Assembly: GCA_963627445.1 (NCBI GenBank)
Contig: CAVGBM010000109.1
Coordinates: 1-14,148, forward strand
Origin: F23-B02 sp963627445
GTDB taxonomy: Bacteria > Bacillota > Clostridia > Oscillospirales > Oscillospiraceae
Direction: 5' to 3'
Length of the DNA stretch: 14,148 bases
A program made the translations under genes and the position numbers. The notes beneath the pieces were generated by a model. The model ran no database searches, had not been told where the DNA came from, and saw only the letters and a list, made by a program, of their open reading frames with translations. The first letter of the stretch is position 1. Each line of letters starts with the position of its first letter. This document shows, one piece after another, positions 1 to 6,019 of the stretch.

Positions 1-1250
1 AGGCCGAAGATGACGGCGGGCAGCACCCAGCCGAGGCCGAGCGAGGCCAGCGGCAGGCTGTCGACAACGGGGATATTCATCCCGTACAGCTCCGCCGTTG
101 CGAGCACGCTTGCAAGCAGTGCACCGACGACCGAGGAGACATACACGCTCTTGTGCAGCTTATCGCCGAACCAAGACAGCAGTATCAGCACCAGCGTGGG
201 CGGGTACACGATGTCGAGAATGGGCGTTGCGATGGCGATTATCGTGTCAAGGCCGAGGTTCGAGACAACTGCCGAGAACACGCAGATGACGGTGACGAAC
301 ACGCCGTAGCTGATCTTATTATTCGTAAGCTTTGCAAAGAAGCTCGCCGCCGAGGACACCAGCGCAACGGCGGTGGTGATGCAGGCAAGCGCAACGACGA
401 TGGCGAAGATCACTAGTCCCGCCTTGCCCAGCAGCATCTCAACGATGCCGATGACGAGGTTTGCGCGGCTGATATCGGCTGGGAACACGGTGACTGCGGT
501 AGCGCCGAGGTAGGTAAGGCCGAAGTAGACTATCATGAGCAGCACGCCCGACAGCGCGGCGGCGATGCCGATCATTTTGGCTGCCGACTTACTGTCGGTG
601 TAGCCCTTTTCGCCTGCGCTGCTGAGGATGATGATGCCGAAGGCCATGGCGGCGAGGACATCCATCGTCTGATAGCCGGACTTGATGCCGTTGACGGTGA
701 CATCCGATGCGCTCACGCCGGTATCGACAATAGCACCGATGGGCGAGACGAAGCCCTTGACGATGAGGACGAGAAGTCCGATGAGCAGTGCGGGGGTGAG
801 CACCTTGCCGACGATATCAACGACTGCCGACTGCTTGATGCTAAGAAGCAGGATGACGGCAAAGAAGATGACGGAAAACACCACAGGCGACATGCCGCTG
901 AAAAACGGGGTGACGCTCATTTCCAATGTAGTCGCTGCGGTTCTGGGGATGGCGACCATGGGGCCGATGCACAGGATTATCGCGCACATAAGGACATTCG
1001 ATGCCACATGGCCGATGCGGCCGGTGATGTGGTCAGCGCCGCCTGCGTGCAGGATGGCAAACATCGCAACGAGCGCAAGGCCGATATCGGCGATAAAGTA
1101 GAATAAAAAGCCGTTTGCCCACTGCTCACCTGCGTGAAGGCCGAGGTACGGCGGGAACACGACGTTGCCCGCCCCGAAGAACATCGCGAACAGCGCAAAG
1201 CCGACCACGATGCTGTCGGTAACAAGTTTCTTTTTGTTCAAATTGTTCAT
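1..1250 (-). CDS. brnQ: Branched-chain amino acid carrier BrnQ (LIVCS family), 3' end cut by window
   Basis: This is an integral membrane symporter of the LIVCS family, which takes up leucine, isoleucine and valine with Na+ or H+. The reverse strand reads open from an ATG at 1250 to the window edge (at least 416 codons) with no stop. Family hallmarks are visible: FALFAMFFGAGNVVFPP at residues about 18-34 in the first membrane helix, GPMVAIPRTA near 95-104, and SGYQTMDVLAAMAFG mid-protein. The rest is a run of hydrophobic segments consistent with about 12 helices. BrnQ proteins are usually about 430-450 residues, so only the last few tens of residues should be missing. An AGGAAA stretch lies about 12 nt before the ATG, a modest ribosome binding site. 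A LysR-family gene sits 165 bp upstream on the same strand and is the obvious candidate regulator. The family assignment is firm; exact substrate preference is inferred. Confidence 0.93.
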   Translation of the reverse strand, partial: MNNLNKKKLVTDSIVVGFALFAMFFGAGNVVFPPYLGLHAGEQWANGFLFYFIADIGLALVAMFAILHAGGADHITGRIGHVASNVLMCAIILCIGPMVAIPRTAATTLEMSVTPFFSGMSPVVFSVIFFAVILLLSIKQSAVVDIVGKVLTPALLIGLLVLIVKGFVSPIGAIVDTGVSASDVTVNGIKSGYQTMDVLAAMAFGIIILSSAGEKGYTDSKSAAKMIGIAAALSGVLLMIVYFGLTYLGATAVTVFPADISRANLVIGIVEMLLGKAGLVIFAIVVALACITTAVALVSSAASFFAKLTNNKISYGVFVTVICVFSAVVSNLGLDTIIAIATPILDIVYPPTLVLILLSWFGDKLHKSVYVSSVVGALLASVLATAELYGMNIPVVDSLPLASLGLGWVLPAVIFG

Positions 1251-1298
1251 GCTAAAATCATTTCCTATCTCTATTTTGTGCTTTAGTGTGTATGAATG

Positions 1299-1307
1299 AT
1301 TGTAGCA
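1299..1307 (-). promoter_or_regulatory. Candidate extended -10 promoter of brnQ
   Basis: The minus strand carries TGCTACAAT, which is a TGn extension plus the -10 hexamer TACAAT. It would start transcription near 1292, giving a leader of about 42 nt to the brnQ ATG. No good -35 box lies at the right distance, as is common for extended -10 promoters and for promoters needing an activator. A second AT-rich possibility (TATTAT/TATAAG near 1337-1344) exists, so this is tentative. Confidence 0.4.
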
Positions 1308-1380
1308 TGGATATGACGAGTTTAGTTACCCCGTCTTATAATAGCCCTATTCGCAAGTCGGGCATCCACCAAAATAGAAT

Positions 1381-1409
1381 ACTAGGTATAAGCTTTACTC
1401 ATACCTAGT
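1381..1409. promoter_or_regulatory. Perfect 9-bp dyad with T-N11-A geometry: putative LysR-type operator (or weak terminator)
   Basis: ACTAGGTAT and ATACCTAGT are perfect inverted repeats separated by 11 bases, so the inner T and A have the T-N11-A arrangement known for LysR-family binding sites. The dyad starts 7 nt after the lysR stop and is centred about 100 bp upstream of the candidate brnQ start point. Read as RNA on the minus strand it would be a 9-bp, AT-rich hairpin followed only by ATTCTATTTT, a poor terminator tail. A double role, or terminator only, cannot be excluded. Confidence 0.5.
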
Positions 1410-1415
1410 TATTTC

Positions 1416-2270
1416 TCAGTATTTCAGCTTTCTGGCAAAGGACACGAAGGACTTTGCCGCAGGCGCAAGATTTTTGACCGAGCGCGTCGCGATGCCGAGC
1501 TCGCAGCCGACGGGAGCCTTGAGCGGCGCTGTCCTGACGCTCTGCTCGTAGCCGCGCAGCGAAAGCTCGGAGAGCACCGAAACGCCGAGGCCGGAGGCCA
1601 CCATCGAAATTATCGTCGCATCGTCGGATGCATCGATCGTCAGGCGCTTGTGGTTCTTGAGCTCGGGAAAAATGAGCTCAACATATTGCTCGGGCGAGGA
1701 GACAAAGGTCTCGCCGAAAAGCTCGCGGATATCGACCGGTTTTTCACCGTCGCAGCCGTCGCCCTTGGGAAACACCGCGACCAGCGGGCTTGAAAACAGC
1801 GGTATCCAATCAAAGCCCTGCGCGCTGTAAGCGTCCATGAACGCAAGCTGCATCTCGCCGTTTAGAAGTCTGCGGTCAAGATCGCGGCCGCCGACGATGA
1901 CATCGACGCTGATGTTCGGATACGCCTTTTTGAATTTGCTGAGCACTCCGGGCAAAATGGTGCGGGAAATGCTCGAGAATGCGCCTATCTTAATCTGCTG
2001 CGGTGTCTGCTCATTTATCTCAGCCACGGCGGCATACAGCGCATTTGATGCGGAAACGACATCCTCAATTTTCGGATACAGCGCCTTGCCCTGCGGTGTG
2101 AGTCGCACGCCCTGGTAGCCGCGCTCTAACAGCGTACAGCCGAGCTCGGCCTCGAGCTTATCCATCATGTGCGTCAGCCCCGACTGGGAGTAGTCGAGCT
2201 GCTCCGCCGCCTTGCTGAAGCTGCCGCAGCGCACCGATGCCATCAGTGCCCTGAGCTTCGTATCATCCAT
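1416..2270 (-). CDS. LysR-family transcriptional regulator
   Basis: This is a 284-residue DNA-binding regulator of the LysR type: an N-terminal winged helix-turn-helix (residues about 1-60, with GSFSKAAEQLDYSQSGLTHM as the recognition region and LLERGYQGVRLTPQGKALY as the wing) and a periplasmic-binding-like effector domain (about 85-280). The length is normal for the family. The start is set at ATG 2270 because AGGAGG (2279-2284) stands exactly 8 nt before it; an in-frame GTG three codons upstream overlaps that Shine-Dalgarno and is not a credible start. The gene lies between tex and brnQ on the same strand, has its own strong promoter, and is probably the regulator of brnQ. The effector is unknown; a branched-chain amino acid or metabolite is a guess from context. 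Confidence 0.93.
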   Translation of the reverse strand: MDDTKLRALMASVRCGSFSKAAEQLDYSQSGLTHMMDKLEAELGCTLLERGYQGVRLTPQGKALYPKIEDVVSASNALYAAVAEINEQTPQQIKIGAFSSISRTILPGVLSKFKKAYPNISVDVIVGGRDLDRRLLNGEMQLAFMDAYSAQGFDWIPLFSSPLVAVFPKGDGCDGEKPVDIRELFGETFVSSPEQYVELIFPELKNHKRLTIDASDDATIISMVASGLGVSVLSELSLRGYEQSVRTAPLKAPVGCELGIATRSVKNLAPAAKSFVSFARKLKY

Positions 2271-2280
2271 GAGCAACACC

Positions 2281-2313
2281 TCCTGTAGTTATTTGTATTT
2301 TTTGCGTACAGGA
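2281..2313 (-). promoter_or_regulatory. Dyad spanning lysR transcription start and ribosome binding site
   Basis: On the minus strand TCCTGTA and TACAGGA form a 7-bp inverted repeat with a 19-nt spacer. The promoter-side arm falls at the predicted transcription start and the gene-side arm overlaps the ACAGGAGG Shine-Dalgarno. Nested inside is TGTA-N9-TACA, which also fits T-N11-A. Autorepression by the LysR protein, or occlusion of the ribosome site, would be possible; neither is shown. Confidence 0.3.
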
Positions 2314-2316
2314 ATA

Positions 2317-2345
2317 AGTATATGCCCAAATTGTTAATTTTTCAA
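2317..2345 (-). promoter_or_regulatory. Sigma-A promoter of lysR
   Basis: TTGAAA (2345-2340) and TATACT (2322-2317) are separated by exactly 17 bases, close to the consensus for the vegetative sigma factor. Start of transcription would be near 2310, leaving a leader of about 40 nt before the lysR ATG. It lies in the 108-bp gap after tex, so lysR need not depend on read-through. Confidence 0.75.
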
Positions 2346-2378
2346 CGCCCGTTTTGGAATGTTTAATATACCGCCTTG

Positions 2379-4541
2379 TCATTTTGCCTGCTTCATCGAC
2401 AGGGAGATGCGCTTTTTCTTCTCGTCGACATCCAAAACGACGACCTCGACGATATCTCCGACGGAAACGACCTCCGACGGGTGCTTTATAAACTTATTGC
2501 ATACCTGCGAAATGTGCACGAGTCCATCCTGATGCACACCGATATCAACGAACACGCCGAAGTCGATGACATTGCGCACCGTGCCGGTGAGCTTCATCCC
2601 GGGCTTGAGGTCGCTGAGCTCCATGATATCCGTGCGGAGTATCGGCTTGGGCAGGTCGTCACGGATATCTCTGCCGGGCTTTAGAAGCTCGGAAACGACA
2701 TCGCGCAGGGTCGGCACGCCTATGCCCGCCTCGGCTGCGGCGGCCTCCTCGCCGTAAGCCTTGAGCTTTGCGGGGAGATCGGAGAGCGCCGAGTTTTTGA
2801 CATCGGCCATGCTGTGGCCGGTGAGCTCAAGCAGCGTCTCGGCGGCGGCGTATGACTCGGGGTGTACGGCGGTGTTATCCAGCACCGTCTTGCTCTCGGG
2901 CACTCGCAGGAAGCCCGCGCACTGCTGATAAGCCTTCGGCCCGAGCTTGGGCACCTTCTTAATTTGGCTGCGGGAGGTGAATGCGCCGTTTTCCTCGCGG
3001 TAGGCGACGATGTTCTTCGCCGTGGCGCTCGTGAGGCCCGAAACACGCTGCAAAAGTGAGGGCGATGCGGTGTTGACATCGACACCGACGCTGTTGACGC
3101 AGTCCTCGACAACGGCATTCAGCGCCTCGTCGAGCCGCTTGGGCGGCATGTCGTGCTGATACTGCCCCACGCCGATTGCCTTGGGGTCAATTTTCACAAG
3201 CTCCGCCAGCGGGTCCTGCAGCCTGCGGGCTATCGACACGGCAGAGCGCAGATTGACATCAAACTGCGGGAATTCCGCCGCCGCAAGCTCGCTTGCCGAG
3301 TACACCGACGCTCCGGCCTCGGAAACTATCATGTATGCAAGCTCATGCCCCGCCTCCTTTTCACGGCGGATGAGCTCAACGGTCATCTGCTCGGTCTCAC
3401 GGGAGGCCGTGCCGTTGCCGATGGCGATATTCACGACATTGTGCCTGCGGATGAGGCGGGACAGCGTGCGGATGGCCTCCTCCTTTTTGGCATCGTTGAA
3501 GGTCGGGTACACGACGGCGGTGTCGAGCACCTTGCCCGTTGCGTCGACGACTGCGACCTTGCAGCCCATGCGGTAGCCCGGGTCAAGACCCATGGTGACC
3601 TTGCCCTTGACAGGCGGCTGCATCAGAAGCGGACGCAGGTTCAGCGCAAACTGGCCGATAGCGCCCTCGGCGGCAGTGTCCGTGAGCTCGGAGCGAATTT
3701 CACGCTCCAGCGACGGGAAAATGAGCCTTGTGTATGCGTCCTCGCACACGGTTTTTATAAATTCTAATGAGGGGCTGGGCCCTTTGAATACGGCACGGCG
3801 CAGAACGACGAGCGCTGCGTCCTTGTCGAGCACGACCGAGACCTTTAAAAGCTTCTCCTTTTCGCCACGGTTTATAGCGAGGGTCTGGTGACCCTGCATC
3901 TTGCCGATGCGCTGCGAAAACTCGTAGTACTGGCTGTACACGGAGTCGTCCTCCGTGGCGGCACGGCTCTCGATAAGGCCGTTTGACTTCATAAACGCAC
4001 GCAGGCTCTTGCGTACGGCGGCATCGTCGCTTATCCGCTCGGCGAGGATATCGCTCGCACCTAAAAGGGCTGCCTCGGCGGTGTCAACGCCCTTTTCCGG
4101 GTCAACGAACTTCGCCGCCTCCTCGATGGGCACGGGGCCGTCACGGTGCTGGGCAAAGAGGATATCCGCCAGCGGCTCAAGCCCCTTTTCCTTTGCGATG
4201 GTCGCTCTCGTGCGGCGCTTCTGCTTAAACGGGGCGTACAGATCCTCGACCTCGACCAGTGTCGCTGCTGCGTCTATCGCCTTTTCAAGCTCCTCGGTGA
4301 GCTTGCCCTGCTCGGCGATGGCGGCCTTGACCGTCTCCCGCCGCTCGGCAAGGCCACGCAGATACGCAAGGCGCTTTTCGAGCGTGCGCAGCGAGGTGTC
4401 GTCCATCGCACCGTGCAGCTCCTTGCGGTAGCGTGCGATAAAGGGGATGGTGTTGCCCTCGTCGATGAGCTTTATTACATTTTCGATGTGCTCGGGCTTT
4501 TTGCCGAGCTCCTCGGCAAGAATTCTGATAATGTCTTCCAT
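2379..4541 (-). CDS. tex: Tex-family RNA-binding protein (S1 domain)
   Basis: Tex is a cytosolic nucleic-acid-binding protein related to eukaryotic Spt6, linked to transcription and RNA handling. The 720-residue product has the full domain order: an N-terminal helical region starting at the first residues (ILAEELGKKPEHIENVIKL), a YqgF/RNase H-like fold beginning near residue 317 (VTMGLDPGYRMGCKVAVVD), tandem helix-hairpin-helix motifs around 495-555 (VDVNTASPSLLQRVSGL, then FTSRSQIKKVPKLGPKAY), and a C-terminal S1 domain from about 647 to 718 (GMKLTGTVRNVIDFGVFVDI). Length is typical. The ATG is preceded by AAAGGA about 8 nt upstream and by its own extended -10 promoter. It ends 108 bp before lysR with no clear terminator between. 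Assignment is secure; a specific cellular target in this organism is unknown. Confidence 0.96.
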   Translation of the reverse strand: MEDIIRILAEELGKKPEHIENVIKLIDEGNTIPFIARYRKELHGAMDDTSLRTLEKRLAYLRGLAERRETVKAAIAEQGKLTEELEKAIDAAATLVEVEDLYAPFKQKRRTRATIAKEKGLEPLADILFAQHRDGPVPIEEAAKFVDPEKGVDTAEAALLGASDILAERISDDAAVRKSLRAFMKSNGLIESRAATEDDSVYSQYYEFSQRIGKMQGHQTLAINRGEKEKLLKVSVVLDKDAALVVLRRAVFKGPSPSLEFIKTVCEDAYTRLIFPSLEREIRSELTDTAAEGAIGQFALNLRPLLMQPPVKGKVTMGLDPGYRMGCKVAVVDATGKVLDTAVVYPTFNDAKKEEAIRTLSRLIRRHNVVNIAIGNGTASRETEQMTVELIRREKEAGHELAYMIVSEAGASVYSASELAAAEFPQFDVNLRSAVSIARRLQDPLAELVKIDPKAIGVGQYQHDMPPKRLDEALNAVVEDCVNSVGVDVNTASPSLLQRVSGLTSATAKNIVAYREENGAFTSRSQIKKVPKLGPKAYQQCAGFLRVPESKTVLDNTAVHPESYAAAETLLELTGHSMADVKNSALSDLPAKLKAYGEEAAAAEAGIGVPTLRDVVSELLKPGRDIRDDLPKPILRTDIMELSDLKPGMKLTGTVRNVIDFGVFVDIGVHQDGLVHISQVCNKFIKHPSEVVSVGDIVEVVVLDVDEKKKRISLSMKQAK

Positions 4542-4569
4542 ATGCTGATCCTTTCTGTGAGTACCACCG

Positions 4570-4578
4570 ATTATACCA
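4570..4578 (-). promoter_or_regulatory. Extended -10 promoter of tex
   Basis: The minus strand reads TGGTATAAT, a perfect -10 hexamer with a TGn extension, giving a start near 4563 and a short leader of about 22 nt. A recognisable -35 box is missing (a T-rich GTTTTT lies at about the right distance). Confidence 0.6.
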
Positions 4579-4678
4579 CATCACGCCCGCAAAAACACAT
4601 ATAATATTATACATATCCAAATAGTGTAGTTTATCTCCCACAAATTTACCATGTCGTTTTTGGCTATTGTCACGAATT

Positions 4679-4692
4679 TGGACAATTGTCCA
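4679..4692. promoter_or_regulatory. 14-bp perfect palindrome, putative operator
   Basis: TGGACAATTGTCCA reads the same on both strands, and partial symmetry continues several bases outward. It lies 9 bp upstream of the -35 box of the plus-strand gene at 4796, centred near -51 from its predicted start, a position suited to an activator or to cooperative repression. The sequence type resembles operators of dimeric TetR- or MarR-like proteins, but no such regulator is encoded nearby. Confidence 0.5.
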
Positions 4693-4701
4693 CAATCCGC
4701 T

Positions 4702-4730
4702 TTGACATAGCTTGTCACAAAATGTACAAT
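4702..4730 (+). promoter_or_regulatory. Strong sigma-A promoter overlapped by two dyads
   Basis: TTGACA (4702-4707, perfect consensus) and TACAAT (4725-4730) are 17 bases apart, the best promoter in the window; transcription would begin near 4737 with a leader of about 59 nt. Two inverted repeats overlie it: TGACA-N5-TGTCA (4703-4717) on the -35 box, and TGTAC-N7-GTACA (4723-4739) on the -10 box and start point. Such a strong core promoter covered by dyads suggests a repressed, inducible gene. Confidence 0.8.
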
Positions 4731-4795
4731 GATAGTACAAGTTTAAGCAATGTGTATAAATTTAAGAAAATATAAATTAAAAAGGAGAGCACAAT

Positions 4796-5956
4796 ATGTT
4801 CGCAAAGCATGACCTAAACCGCAATGAATGCATGCTTCGCGGCCCGCTGCGTAAGCAGGGCTACGACTGGTGGTGGCATTCTCTGACGGCACACCACGCC
4901 GAAACGGGCGAGGAGAAGCCCTTCTACATTGAGTACTTTGTCTGCAATCCCGCCCTCGCCGAGGATAAGCCCGTTCTCGGACAGCACCCGAAAAACAAGG
5001 CCGCCGGCAAAAAGCCCTCATACCTGATGGTCAATGTCGGCACATGGGGCAAAAATAAAAAGCAGCTCCACAGATTTTTCGCATGGAAGGATGTCGACAT
5101 CCACTTCAACGCCCCCTACAGCGTCAAGGCGGCCGACTGCTATGCCTGCGAGACAGAGCTTCGCGGCAGCGTCAGTCTGAGCGAGGACGAGGTCAAGGCT
5201 CATCCCGAGTATATGTGCGACGCAGGCTCCATGTCTTGGAACCTGAAGGTCGAGAAGAATGTGACCTACAATGTCGGGTACGGCGCAAGCTGGCTGTTCC
5301 GCAGAATAAACTCGTTTGAGATGTATTGGCACGCCGAGGGCATAAAGACCTTCTACGAAGGTGAGATAATTCTCGACGGTGAGCGGTATATCGTCACTCC
5401 CGAGACCAGCTACGGCTATGCCGACAAGAATTGGGGCACCGACTTCACCACGCCGTGGGTGTGGCTGTCATCATGGAACCTCACCAGCAATATCACCGGC
5501 AAAAAACTTACGAACAGTGCCTTTGAAATCGGCGGCGGCAGACCCAAGGTTTTCGGCGTTGCTCTTGACCGCAAGCTGCTCGGCGGCTTCTTCTACGAGG
5601 GTGAGTGCTACGAGTTTAACTTCTCAAAGTTCTGGACCCTGTCACGGACAAAGTTCGACTCATGGGAGACGGATACCGAGATACACTGGTATGTCCGTCA
5701 GGAAACGGCCACCGCAATTATGGAAACGGAGATACGCTGCTTTAAAGAGGATATGCTAAATATCCACTACGAAGCGCCTAACGGCACGAAGCGTCATCAG
5801 CGTCTTTGGAACGGCGGCAACGGTACGGGCAGAATAAAGCTTTATAAAAAGCATTTCGGCAGGACGCCCGAGCTCATTGACGACATGGACGCGCGCAACA
5901 TAGGCTGCGAGTATGGTGAATACGACACCACCGAGCCATACAGAAGCAGCAGATGA
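4796..5956 (+). CDS. Tocopherol-cyclase-like (lipocalin-like) family protein, function unknown
   Basis: This 386-residue, tryptophan- and tyrosine-rich protein has no signal peptide or membrane segment. It appears to belong to the tocopherol cyclase-like family, whose plant and cyanobacterial members (VTE1) cyclise quinols to form tocopherols and share a lipocalin-like two-part beta barrel. The supporting motif is SYGYADKNWGTDFTTPW at about 204-220, which matches the family's SYSEKNWG...W signature, followed by an aromatic-rich WVWLSS strand. An N-terminal half rich in paired aromatic residues (YDWWWHSL near 23-30) and a final GRIKLYKK-type strand near 344-351 fit the same fold. The start has AAGGAG 8 nt upstream. 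It is a single-gene unit with its own promoter and a strong terminator, divergent from tex and convergent with dnaE. Whether it is an enzyme or a lipophilic-ligand binder cannot be told; the family call is from memory of motifs. Confidence 0.65.
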   Translation: MFAKHDLNRNECMLRGPLRKQGYDWWWHSLTAHHAETGEEKPFYIEYFVCNPALAEDKPVLGQHPKNKAAGKKPSYLMVNVGTWGKNKKQLHRFFAWKDVDIHFNAPYSVKAADCYACETELRGSVSLSEDEVKAHPEYMCDAGSMSWNLKVEKNVTYNVGYGASWLFRRINSFEMYWHAEGIKTFYEGEIILDGERYIVTPETSYGYADKNWGTDFTTPWVWLSSWNLTSNITGKKLTNSAFEIGGGRPKVFGVALDRKLLGGFFYEGECYEFNFSKFWTLSRTKFDSWETDTEIHWYVRQETATAIMETEIRCFKEDMLNIHYEAPNGTKRHQRLWNGGNGTGRIKLYKKHFGRTPELIDDMDARNIGCEYGEYDTTEPYRSSR

Positions 5957-5973
5957 TTCAGACGATTTAAACG

Positions 5974-6009
5974 GCAAAAAGCAAGCTCAATTGCGAGCTT
6001 GCTTTTTGC
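5974..6009. terminator. Bidirectional intrinsic terminator
   Basis: A 15-bp perfect stem, arms GCAAAAAGCAAGCTC and GAGCTTGCTTTTTGC, closes over a 6-nt loop. The A-run and T-run in the two arms give a U-tract in either direction. It starts 17 nt after the stop of the plus-strand gene and 10 nt after the stop of dnaE on the minus strand, so it serves both convergent units. Confidence 0.92.
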
Positions 6010-6019
6010 TTGTCTGTTA

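Noticed and set aside
682..1101. Plus-strand open frame of 139 codons
   Set aside because: It lies antisense to brnQ; its protein is low-complexity and the minus-strand reading gives a clear BrnQ protein.
2346..2378. Terminator after tex
   Set aside because: Only a 4-bp AACG/CGTT hairpin precedes a short A-run on the minus strand, with no U-tract; not enough to call.
3153..3767. Plus-strand open frame of 204 codons
   Set aside because: It is antisense to the YqgF region of tex, without a ribosome site or recognisable domain; long shadow frames are common in GC-rich genes.
4285..4740. Minus-strand frame covering the tex start and the intergenic region
   Set aside because: It crosses the tex promoter and overlaps tex in another frame, and its sequence resembles no protein family.
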